Shown here one piece after another: positions 52,532-62,327 of a DNA stretch of 64,000 nucleotides; within the stretch, counting starts at the first letter, position 1; the number at the start of each line of letters is the position of its first letter. Source of the DNA: Fusarium oxysporum f. sp. lycopersici 4287 (taxonomy: Eukaryota > Ascomycota > Sordariomycetes > Hypocreales > Nectriaceae). The DNA lies in the NCBI RefSeq assembly GCF_000149955.1, contig NC_030996.1:1567467-1631466 (forward strand), read 5' to 3'. The notes under the pieces were generated by a model. The model ran no database searches. It was given only the letters and a program-made list of their open reading frames with translations, and was not told where the DNA came from. Made by a program: the position numbers and the translations under genes.

Positions 52532-53679
52532 ATGCTCAAGTTTGTGTTTTTAGGTGCGCTCTTCGGCCGTGTATCGGCGACGTGCTATTACCCCAACGGT
52601 GTCAATGCAGCAAAAGACTACAAGTACGAACCATGCGGTAACTCAACCACGACATACTCGACATGCTGCTACTTCGGCGAGGGCGATAAATGTTTGGCCA
52701 ACGGCTTGTGCAACCAGCCAGGGAAATACGACTACCGCGCTGCCTGTCAGAACAAAGATTGGTCCAACTGCCCCGAAGTTTGCATGGACAGTACGTTACC
52801 CCCAGATGGTCAAACAGAAGAAATACCTAACATTATGTAGCGGAGTCTGGCACTTGGTTCCCATTGCAGACGTGCGGAAAGAATAAGTATTGCTGTCCTC
52901 CAGCAGACGGAAGCGATTGTTGCGACAGCGGCGCCCAGATCTATACCCTCAAAGCCCCCGATCCAAAATCCAGTACCCCGACGAGCGATGCAACGAGTAC
53001 TTTCCAAAGCGTGATTCGCACCACGATTATACAAACTCCAACCACAACAGCAAATCGCGGGGATAGCTCAGTCAAGAAGTCATCAACCCCTGCGATTGTC
53101 GGAGGTACAGTCGGTGGTGTTTCGTTCATCGGGTTCTTGTTTCTTGGAGTCTTCTGCGTCTACAAGCGTCGTGATCGCCCGTCTACTCCGCATGCGTCCG
53201 CAGCGACTCCTGAGAAGAAGGATGATGCCTCAAGCGGCAAAGGCAACGCTACGGTTGAAGTCTTACCTCAGATTGGTGCTGCAGAAGCTGAGGGGACGGA
53301 GGGTAACAGGTACACCGAAGTTGACTCGCGGGCTGTGAATGGTATCCGCCCTCGACTTGCGTACCCTGAGGACGATGGAATGCCACAACCCGCCGATGTT
53401 ACGCTCCTTCAGCAACCATACCCCGAGAATGATAACATGCCACGAGCTGGAAGACCAGGGCATGGTCTTCGGGGACAGGCTATGAGAAGGGCAGGCAATG
53501 CTTCAACCGAAGCAGATTCTAACCCAATCTTACATGCCGACTCAAACCCCATTTTCCATGCGGATTCAAATCCCATCTTACAGGCTGATTCCAACCCTAT
53601 CAATGAAGCGCCTGATGATGCCTGGGTTAGGCCCCGTATGACGACCGTTCCAAAAAGCGCGCCGCAAGAACTTCCATAG
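52532..53679 (+). CDS. Single-pass surface protein with Cys-rich ectodomain
   Basis: Two exons, 52532-52790 and 52841-53679, with a 50-bp intron (GTACGT donor). The product has 365 residues. Residues 1-17 are a signal peptide (MLKFVFLGALFGRVSA, then TCYYPNG). The ectodomain to about residue 125 has about 15 Cys, with patterns YSTCCYFGEGDKCLANGLC and KYCCPPADGSDCC, joined correctly across the intron. A Ser/Thr-rich stalk follows, then one membrane helix (AIVGGTVGGVSFIGFLFLGV) at about 160-180 and a basic stop-transfer (YKRRDRP). The cytosolic tail carries two YPE-D/N-D-x-MP units and four tandem 8-residue repeats ADSNPI-(L/F/N)-x. This architecture is common in Fusarium as a sensor-like or effector-like family of unknown function. 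The tail repeats are likely to vary between strains. Confidence 0.85.
53512..53607 (+). repeat. 24-nt coding tandem repeat, four copies
   Basis: Each unit encodes ADSNPI followed by two variable residues. It is inside the cytosolic tail of the Cys-rich surface protein. Confidence 0.75.
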
Positions 53680-54506
53680 CATTTTGTAGACTAGTCCGCA
53701 AGAGAGAAATTGTATCACATATTAATAGTGACTTATCTTGACGTTCGTGTGCGTGCCATTACGACTCCATTCACTGTCTCCGTGATATATATGTATGTAT
53801 GTATGTATGTGTATTTTTCGTCTGGGTGGCTGTAACGAAGCCAAATCTCCTACTGGAGCAAAAGACGTGCTGAGCTAGCTAGGTACAGGATACCCCGCTT
53901 CCTTCACCATCCAGCATACCAATGGCACAAAAGGTGCTGTATTTCTCAAGCCCGTCACCCGTCAGCGGGTTCGAGGGCAATCTATTGTCGAACTTTTTCC
54001 ACCGACCAGAATTCTCTCGCGCATCACTACATCTGCTGACGCAGTCCACAATCTCCAGTAACCAAGTTGTAGCTCGTAGTCGACTGTCGCGGCGGCAGGG
54101 AAAAACCTCGGGAAGGGATCAGAGGCCGACGGTGCGGCTTGCCTTTAAAGGAGAAAAACCCATCGCAATCGGCGTCGTTGATCGGAAGGATGTCGCTACG
54201 AATGCCCGGGGCATCGCCCTCCGATATCTAAGGCGTTCTGGTTCTGAGGTGCCGCCATTAGATCCGACAAAGGTGTTGTCAGAGAAGGCGAACTCTCCAA
54301 AATTCCTTCTCTGAAAACTGCTGTTAGGGAGCCGATAGCGTCCCCGCAGTTTTTGTGTGGTCGCGTGGCCTGCAGAAAATCCCGCTCCTAGCACCGCACT
54401 AACAGTGCGTGCCAAGAAAGAATTTTTACAGGAGAGAGTTGCTGTCTCCGTGATATTGCGCGACGGTGGCGAACATGTAGGGTAGTACCGCCGTTGATTT
54501 CAACAA
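53680..54506. other. Intergenic region with a TATG microsatellite
   Basis: 827 bp. Overlapping ORFs on both strands at 53922-54415 are not supported by any domain. A box-B-like GGTTCGAGGGC occurs near 53968, but I could not fold a matching RNA. Confidence 0.35.
53785..53814. repeat. TATG microsatellite
   Basis: ATATAT followed by about five TATG units. Confidence 0.8.
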
Positions 54507-54602
54507 GCGGGTTTAGCTCAGTTGGGAGAGCGTCAGACTGAAGTCAAACTTCAATCATCATTCGATATCTGAAGGTCATGTGTTCGATCCACATAAACCG
54601 CA
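54507..54602 (+). tRNA. tRNA-Phe (GAA) with a 23-nt intron
   Basis: Exons are 54507-54543 and 54567-54602 (73 nt spliced), with an intron at 54544-54566 one base 3' of the anticodon, the standard nuclear position. The D arm is GCTC-AGTTGGGA-GAGC, the anticodon stem TCAGA/TCTGA with loop CTGAAGA (anticodon GAA), the variable loop AGGTC, and the T arm ATGTG-TTCGATC-CACAT. The acceptor stem GCGGGTT/AAACCGC has one mismatch at 5:68 (G-A). Box A (TAGCTCAGTTGG) and box B (GTTCGATCC) are intact. A T-run (TTTTTTT) at 54605-54611 follows as a Pol III terminator. Confidence 0.95.
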
Positions 54603-55396
54603 TGTTTTTTTGCCATTTCTACATGGTATAAATAACCTTCTTTGCATGCATGGCCCGTAGACGTCACGTACTCTTTTGCTTACGGGTAATCACTAAATTA
54701 ATTTTTGCGCAATACCCTGTGTTCGTAGTTATGCTGGTTCCGTCCATGACTGGATGCCCCCCTCTCGAGGACAAATTAATTTGACCCCATCTTCTCGAGT
54801 ACCGACCGGTTCTATAGATTGATGTTTTTAAGGTTCAAGGCAATAGCTGTGTGATCTGTTGACTTGATGATAAGGTTGTTGTGTTTTCTTAGGCGTGATG
54901 AATGATGCCTTCTATTGTGGTTGTGTTTGGGGAAGAAAAAGCACTATTGTGTTGCCTTATGTGTGCGGCTTCGGCATTACTTCTCTCTTGATAGATTGAT
55001 GTTTACGGAAGGTGACAATTCTCCGACATGGGATGATGAGCCCGGGGTTACCAGATCCAGTTCTGATCATCTGGGCGCGTATAGCTACAGGCGTACCAAT
55101 CATGATAAACCATTCAAGTGATCAACCTCCCAGACTGCCTCAATTAATATGCCTAAGTCGAGGATGATCATAATGATTCCGAGGTAACTTTAGTATGATG
55201 CCCGACTTATACCAGTTCGGCTTAAGCATGGAACTTTTGTAATTGATCACACTGCCCATTTGTGTTCTTTACCTTTGTGTTGGGGCCGAAGCCTCTTTGA
55301 ACCTCTCAACCTTACCACAGATCACACTGCCTTATAAGGGCGCACCGTCGCAACGAGAGGACAGGCACCCCTCTCGGTGAGGTGATCTCAGTCAAA
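54603..55396. other. Intergenic, nothing identified beyond the tRNA terminator
   Basis: About 790 bp, including the promoter of the glycosidase-like gene. A 68-codon ORF is not called. Confidence 0.4.
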
Positions 55397-58158
55397 ATGC
55401 CCTCTCTTAAACAGCTCTGCGCAGTTCTCAGCTTCGCAGCACCGTTGGTGCTGGCCCAAAAAGACAACCTTGGCCTCGGCAATGGCTACATCGACATCAA
55501 GACCAAGAACCTCAAAGCCCGCATCGTTCGCGACGCTCAAGTCCTGGTATCGCTGACCTCGGCAGACGACACCTTTGACTTCTTACCATTTGATCGAATC
55601 GATGCTCGCACCCAGAATGGGCAGTATCACTGGGGTGACATCACGTACAGATATCGCAAACAAGGCGTCTCAGCATGGACGAGCGGTGATTCTGCTCAAA
55701 AGCGGCAGCCTGTGAAGAATGTCAGCATGGGAACTGCTCTTGCGTCATCAGATCTTGGCCCGACACTGCCAGATAGTCCTCTGAACATCACTCGGGAATG
55801 GCTTGATTTTAAAGGTGACCTCGGTCTTCGCTTCACCATCACCAACAGTGGGGGCGACAATATCGAGCTTGGAAGCCTGGGATTCCCAGCTGAGTTCAAC
55901 AGTATCTTCACCAACAGGACAGCCGAGGAGATGCAAGCCCACTGCTCTCTCGCAGATCCCTACATCGGCCTGAACGCCGGCCACATCCGTGTCGCACCGG
56001 TCAAAGGTACTGGCAATGGTCTCGTCGTCACGCCGTTGAACGGAACTGAGACACCACTGGAGGCTTACCGAGATCTGAAAGAACCTTGGTTCGAGTCAAC
56101 TGGTTATGCAAGTCAGACCTTCGAAGGGTTCTATGAGTGGCAGGTCCTCACCAAGGCGTGGGCAGAGAATGAATGGAAGAACCAAGAGCCTTGGAACGAA
56201 CCAACTTCAAAGGTTTTGAAGCCTGGCGAGTCGCTCAAGGTTGGTGTCCGGTTCTCTCTATCCGAGTCTATTCGCGACTTTGACAATGCCGTCCGCAAGA
56301 CTGGAACTCCTGTTGTAGTTGGTATTCCTGGATACATTATCTCTCGAGACCTACCTGCCCAACTCGTTCCTCTAAGCAATAGTGGTGTTGCTTCAATCGA
56401 TGTCTCACCAAGAGGCGCACTTAAAGTCGAAGATGCTTACGAGAGCTTTAATCCAGAAACTCCGAAGTATAAGCTAACCCCATCATCATCTGCTTGGGGG
56501 CGAGTTCGCGTCAGCATCAAGTACAATGATGGCAAGGTGCAGGCTGTCCACTATTACGTCACGAAGACAACATCAGAGACCCTCAATGACCTTGGAAGCT
56601 TCTTGACTACAAAGTCTTGGTTCAATGACTCATCAGACCCCTTCAAGAGATCTCCATCGGTCATGACCTACGACTATGAGAAGGGCGCAATCGTCGAGCA
56701 GGATCCACGGGTCTGGATTGCAGGTCTCAGTGATGAGGGTGGCACTGGTGCTTATGTCGCAGCTATGCTCAAGCAGGTGATTCAGCCAAATGCTGAGGAG
56801 ATTGCCAAGCTGGACGAGTTCGTTCAAACGACGATCTGGGGTCAACTTCAAAGGCAAGACTACGGAGTGCGCAAGTCCCTTTTCTACTACGACCCCAAAC
56901 TGGACTACCCGTATAGTAAGGATATTGACTGGAGCTCCTGGACATCTTGGAACAAAGAAGCTTCGGAGAGTCTCGATCGTGCGTACAATTATGTTCACGT
57001 CGTGGTGGCTTACTGGTCCATGTATCGTGTCGCACGAGCATATCCCGAACTAACATCCAAATCTTGGAGTTGGTACTTGGACCAGGCTCAAAAGACCATT
57101 ATTCGGATGACCCAGAAAGACGTGTCATACAGAGACGTTGGTCTGATGGGCGAGACAGTGTTTGGGGAGGTTCTGACGGATCTGAAGCGCGAGGGTAATG
57201 ACACTGCAGCAGATGCTGTCGAGAGTGTGATGAAGAAGCGCGCTGAGCTTTGGCACTCGCAGGACATTCCATATGGAAGTGAGATGGCATGGGACTCAAC
57301 AGGTCAGGAAGGCGTATACTACTGGACGAGGTAAGATCCAAGTACTACCGACGTGTTGTTTATTGCTAACTTGATAGGCACTTCGGCTTCGATGACTCAG
57401 TCCAAAAGACGATCAACAGTGTCCTGGGATATATGCCCAACGTACCTCACTGGGGATGGAACGGCAATGCGCGTCGATACTGGGACTTTGTCTACGGAGG
57501 AAAGCTCCAAAGAATCGAGCGACAGATCCACCACTACGGGTCTGGCTTGAACTCTCAAGTTCTTCTCTCAGCTTTTCGAGATAACTCCTCTGACACTTAC
57601 CTCCTCCGTGTTGGGTACGCTGGATCGTCTGCGCCGCTCACCAACATCAATCAAGATGGCTTTCCCAGCGCCGCGTTTCACTCACGGCCGGATACTCTCA
57701 AGTGGGATGGTATCACCGGTGATTATGGCGGTGGCTTGATTGGTACGGTATTGAACTCGGGCACCTACGTCGCCGATGACAAGGATCTTGATGTTGTCGC
57801 CTTTGGGGGTAAACTCACAAAGATAGGAGCTCAGTATTTTGTTGAGCCAAAGGATGCTGTAAGAAAGAGAATATTCATTGGGCCTTTCAAAGTTATGGTT
57901 ACAGTTGATGCTGGATGCATCAGCCAGTTCAGCTTCCGCCTAGGAGCTCGGAAGGGATTCGACCTTACGCTGTCACAGACGGAGGGTGCTCCCAAGGCAG
58001 CCAAAGCCGCGGTATGGATTGAATCAACAGGTGATGAAGAGTGGCAACTCGAAGCGAAAAAGGATGTTGGCGTTGAGAAGGGGCGAGGAGGATGGATCGT
58101 ACCTCTCCCTAAATCTGGGTCTGTCAGACTACAGATCCACTCAGGCGAACTTTTGTAA
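55397..58158 (+). CDS. Secreted six-hairpin-glycosidase-like protein (DUF5695 type)
   Basis: Two exons, 55397-57330 and 57378-58158, with a 47-bp intron (GTAAGA donor, GCTAAC branch). The product has 904 residues. Residues 1-20 are a signal peptide (MPSLKQLCAVLSFAAPLVLA). The N-terminal region has TFDFLPFDRIDARTQNGQYH and WGDITYRYR, which I associate with the DUF5695 family; the middle contains paired aromatic helices (YNYVHVVVAYWSMYRVARAY, SWYLDQAQKTI) consistent with an alpha/alpha six-hairpin barrel; VYYWTR-HFGFDD spans the intron; and a beta-sandwich closes the protein. The likely role is an extracellular glycoside hydrolase acting on plant or fungal polysaccharide; the exact activity and catalytic acids are not assignable from sequence alone. 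The convergent sugar transporter, 89 bp from its stop, fits uptake of the released sugar. Confidence 0.82.
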
Positions 58159-58247
58159 AGTTTGGGCTTCTTTGTGATAGATATGAGAGTATTTAAGCAT
58201 TATTCTATTCTTATTACAAGGGAAAGCTATCCTTACGTGACATGGTT

Positions 58248-59793
58248 TCAAAGGTTAAATGGGATTTTCTTTTCCCTCGTTTCCCCGTGCCTCTTCTCGA
58301 TCTCCTCCAAGCTGTAACCTTTGGTCTCACCCATAAAAAGGATGACCATAACAGTCGTCGCCAGACTACATCCGGCAAAGAGATAGTACGCGCCAAAAGA
58401 AGACTCATCAAGCAACACTGGTGTCACGAGAGCGACGATGTAGTTGACAGTCTACCGATTAGGTATGTCAGCATGCTTTTGAGCAACAAATACTTAAAGA
58501 CTTCACTTACCCAGTTCGAGCTTTGCGCAAGACTCGAAGCACTGCTTCTCGTCCGTCTTGGCATGCTCTCAACAACCCACGTTCGGAAGCCAATGGCCCA
58601 AGTGAGGTTGAATGAAATGGCGAAGAGATAGATGCAAACAATGACAACCCATCTTCCAGCACCGTGATCTGGATGGACTTGCCCAGATGCATACAGTGAT
58701 CCCATGATCACCATTAAGCCGACTATGAGGACACCACCTAAGATGCTTTGCATTCGCCGACCCCACTGATCCGCGAAGATTGTCGCGGGAAATGTGGCAA
58801 CGAGAAGGACGATGGCAGAAACTCCAGATGCCAGGAACGATGCTTTTTCACCGCTGAGACCTGCTTTTGTGAAAAGAATGGGGGCATAGTACAGAACGCC
58901 ATCGATGCCGCTAAGTTGCTGCATTCCCATAAGGAAGCAGGCAAAAGCTGTTCTTCCGCGATATGGTGCCGAGAACGCGCATCTGAAATCTCGGAAAGTA
59001 TTTCGAATTTCATGCCAGAGAGATGTCTCACCATCTAAACCACCAGGAGTATCCTGTATCTGAGCGAGAAGCTCTTTCTCTTCAGCTTCGTCAATACCAA
59101 GCTGTCGGCACACCGTTCGAGCTTCGTCCGTTCGTCCCTTTGAGAGAAGCCAGCGCGGAGACGGCGGTACAATGAAAGCCACCATCGACAGAAGAACGCC
59201 GAGAAATGCAACAATGGCGAGAGGTAGACGCCATGTGATAGACGAGCTGCCAAGCCGTGATGTTCCGTAGCAGGTGAAGTACCCCGTCACAATACCAGAG
59301 GTGATACCAACCTGCGGGAGTGCAGTCATGATGCCTCTTACTCTCGATGGGGACATTTCTGAAACTTGCACGTAGACATTGCTCAGAAAGAGGCCTTCGC
59401 CCATGCCTTTGATGAGCCGACCCAGGATGAAGACACCGAGATAAGGAGCGCCACACTCAATAGCAGCACCGACACCAAATATGATTGAACCGATAGCGAT
59501 AAGTCTCACTTGTCCGAAGCGATGGGCTAAAGCGCCGGCTATGAGTGCCGTCAACGCTCCTGGGATGAGAATTGTTGAGACAATAACGCCGTGAATTGTC
59601 GCGGAGAAGTCGCCAAAGGTGTCGTTGAAAGAAGCCATAGTAGTGATAGGGCCAATACTTCCAGTGTCCATTCTAAACCAGCAAGTCAGACAATCAATCA
59701 ATCTCAGAACTGTCACAATTGGAGAACATACCCAAAAAGGAACGCAACACAAGAAGTCGCAACACCAGCGCTAGCATACAGCGGCACCTTCAT
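58248..59793 (-). CDS. MFS sugar transporter
   Basis: Three exons: 59793-59732, 59672-58511 and 58451-58248, with two 59-bp introns. The product has 475 residues. Splicing restores AFLFG-MDTGSIGPI, the TM1 signature of the sugar porter family. GALAHRFGQVRLI is the TM2-3 loop motif, PSPRWLLSKGR is the PESPRWL-type motif, QQLSGIDGVLYYAPILF is the TM7 QQxSG(I/N)xxxxYY motif, and MGETKGYSLEEIE is the C-terminal PETKG-type motif. Twelve hydrophobic segments are visible. The first exon codes only 20 residues. It is a plasma-membrane proton symporter for hexose or a related sugar. It ends 89 bp from the secreted glycosidase-like gene, convergent with it, a plausible degradation-and-uptake pair. Confidence 0.9.
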
Positions 59794-60608
59794 CTTCACG
59801 ATTTTACAATGAAATCTACAGAATCACATACGAGGAGAACAACTCCTCAGTTTTTAAGCTTATCTTTTAGTGTTGCGCAATCTTTTCAGTCGGTGTGATC
59901 ACAATTTTATTGTGGAAACTGGGGCGCTTCGGCTTGCCTCTTTGTCAACGGAGAACAGCGGAGTTTCCGCTCTCGGATAAGTCATCGGGTTGTGTCACTG
60001 CACAGAGATATCGTATTTCCTAAATAGGTAATTGTCATTCTCGCGTTGAATGCTGTTTTGAGATATGCATGTGGCAACACTGTCTTTATTAACTTTTCTT
60101 TCTGTATATTTGTGTTTCATGGATCCGCAATGCTGGTACGCTACAAGATTTAGGGTTCTCTTATTTTGGGCTAGCGATGCTATAAATAGAAGAAGTACAG
60201 TACACAGTGGCTTCACAAGTCTAAGCAACGCGAACCCTACTTTGAACAAAACTACACCCGTCTACTGAGCCTTTCGAATGTTCCCTTCCATCTTTGATAG
60301 GAGTCAACGCCGGAAATTTATTCTTCCATAGTTCATTGGCCGTAATACGTGTGCTGAAGCCGAACCTCGCTTTAGAAAACACGCCCTACGCCCTACGCCT
60401 TCTAGCACTGACATTGAGCAATACCCCTTGTAAACATAAGGCGTACCGATGAGGAACATTCATATATAAACCATCAATCTTATTTATTACTATGTAGCCT
60501 TTAATTATAACGTAATCTAATGCCCAGTCCAAGGCTACATGCACCAATTTTCCAATCTACCTATAAAACGTCCAAAGGAATGTCCTCCTCACCATCTTCC
60601 AGAACCCC
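59794..60608. other. Intergenic, nothing identified
   Basis: About 815 bp. A short direct repeat CGCCCTA occurs twice at 60382-60395. Confidence 0.4.
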
Positions 60609-62327
60609 TCAGTTACCTGGAGAACCATTAACATGATGTTCTTTAAAACACGAAAGCCAGTCTTTGTTATCCGCCAACGTCTGATCCCATGGATCCGCGG
60701 TATCGTAAACGATTCTCCTGGCTTCAGTCTGAAACATCTCATCGGTCGGAATAACACCGAGGCTCATCTGTCGCTGCGCATATCTCCCAAGATGATGAAC
60801 CAGAAACTCCGGGAAGGCCATGGAGCTGCTATCCTGTGTCATTGAGTGTTGCGGTCGCGCTACGGTTTCCTCTACCGCGTCCAAATTACTCAAACCCCCA
60901 TCGGTAAAATCCGTCGTTCGTCCAACGTTCTCTCGAATCTGAAGAAGATGGTCTCGACAGCTTGGATCAGTCGCTGAGAAGGGCACGGGACATTTCCCTT
61001 CGACCTCAATCATATAAGGTGACAGTGCATTCGTCACACGAGCTTTGACATGCGGTTCAAAGTCATGATCGCCCTTCCAATCAGCCATCGTATCACCCTT
61101 TCGAAAGTGCTTCGCCAGGTGTTCGACTCGTTCTTTCCAGGCCTCCATTCGAAGACCGCAAATTCCACATCTCGATTTCACAGGCGGTCCCTCGACTTTC
61201 CACGATTCTATAACCGGTACCGTTTTCACGTGGTGGACAAGTCGAAGGTGCTGGGTAAGATGATCCTTTCGACTGAAGACAGGAAGTTTATCGTCATTTT
61301 GACATCCCGCGTGGTTGTGAGTTTCGAGATGTTCTGGTGTTGGGTCGAGTTGGCTGCAATATGCACAATGGTTTCGCCCTGTCTCTGGAGATACCACTAC
61401 TCCTCCGAAAGGAGCACATCGCCAGCCTGCAAGATCGAGATGAAGGGACTTTTCGTGCCGAGCCCAGTCATACTTACTCTTGAACTTGTCGCAGCAAAAC
61501 GTACAAGGAAACCGTCTGTTCTGGGGTTCATTGCCTTTAGTGGTAGAAGAACGTTTTGACTTGGTGACTCGCCCTTTCAAAGAACCTTTTCGAGTTGCAG
61601 ACTGAGGTGATCCCACCGATGCGGAAGAACAGCTTGTCGCACTTCCTAAACTATGTGTTGACCCTGCGCGACTCCCGACACGGCTTCGACCTAGGCTCCC
61701 AGCGGATGAGCGGGTTCTCAACGGTGTTTTTTTTAGTGCATCGGCAATGGCAGATAGTGACGCCGCTTCAGCTTCCGGGGGCGATTCTTGCCATCTTTGC
61801 ATAGGATCTAGAGCGCTGTCGCGTTGATGGTTATGGCGAGGTATTGAGATCGGATCACTCCCCGTTCGATGAGGCTGACGACGAAAATAATGGCTCCGTT
61901 TCCGTGGAAGTCCGCGTTGGGAATTTTCAGCTATCGGAGAACCGTTGAACGATTGACCGAATCCAGGAACTCCAAATGGGGATGTCGTTGTCGGAGTTCC
62001 CGCTCGATTACCCGATGTTGCCAACGGCGAGATGTTTCCCCCAGTTGGTGGCTGTGCCGCAGCGGGTGTTTCCCACGAATTCAGGCTCAATGCAGGATCA
62101 AGCCAGAATTCACTTTGTTGTTCTGGTGGGATCATGGAGTTGAGCAAGTCATCCGTGAAATCGAGGTGCTCATGACCGAACGAAAACTCATCATTCTGAG
62201 GCGGAAAATACGATTGCTGAGCTCCCTGGTCCTGAATTGGCGTGTTTCTCTCATCAATAGTCCTATTCGCAAGGCCAAGTCTTGCAAAATCGAGTTCCGA
62301 GAAGGTCAAGACTATCGGGTTACGCAT
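60609..62327 (-). CDS. C2H2 zinc-finger transcription factor
   Basis: 572 residues, intronless, ATG at 62327. The N-terminal half is Ser/Gly/Pro-rich and disordered, with an acidic segment (DFTDDLLNSMIPPEQQ) that could activate transcription and an Arg/Ser-rich region (about 215-275). A classical C2H2 finger is FPCTFCCDKFKSKYDWARHEKSLH near residue 290. It is followed by atypical finger-like modules: WRCAPFG to HCAYC and H, FSRKDHLTQHLRLVH, and CGICGLRMEAWKERVEHLAKH. This is the layout of a fungal C2H2 regulator family seen across Sordariomycetes. The C-terminal helical region ends VNGSPGN. It is nuclear; target genes are unknown. Confidence 0.87.
   Translation of the reverse strand: MRNPIVLTFSELDFARLGLANRTIDERNTPIQDQGAQQSYFPPQNDEFSFGHEHLDFTDDLLNSMIPPEQQSEFWLDPALSLNSWETPAAAQPPTGGNISPLATSGNRAGTPTTTSPFGVPGFGQSFNGSPIAENSQRGLPRKRSHYFRRQPHRTGSDPISIPRHNHQRDSALDPMQRWQESPPEAEAASLSAIADALKKTPLRTRSSAGSLGRSRVGSRAGSTHSLGSATSCSSASVGSPQSATRKGSLKGRVTKSKRSSTTKGNEPQNRRFPCTFCCDKFKSKYDWARHEKSLHLDLAGWRCAPFGGVVVSPETGRNHCAYCSQLDPTPEHLETHNHAGCQNDDKLPVFSRKDHLTQHLRLVHHVKTVPVIESWKVEGPPVKSRCGICGLRMEAWKERVEHLAKHFRKGDTMADWKGDHDFEPHVKARVTNALSPYMIEVEGKCPVPFSATDPSCRDHLLQIRENVGRTTDFTDGGLSNLDAVEETVARPQHSMTQDSSSMAFPEFLVHHLGRYAQRQMSLGVIPTDEMFQTEARRIVYDTADPWDQTLADNKDWLSCFKEHHVNGSPGN

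Noticed and set aside
53922..54415. Overlapping 130- and 98-codon ORFs on opposite strands near the tRNA
   Set aside because: No family features; two overlapping frames on both strands with Arg-rich content are typical of GC-rich non-coding DNA.
53960..54420. Possible Pol III or structural RNA with a box-B-like element
   Set aside because: No box A at suitable distance and no stable fold I could match to SRP, RNase P or MRP RNA.
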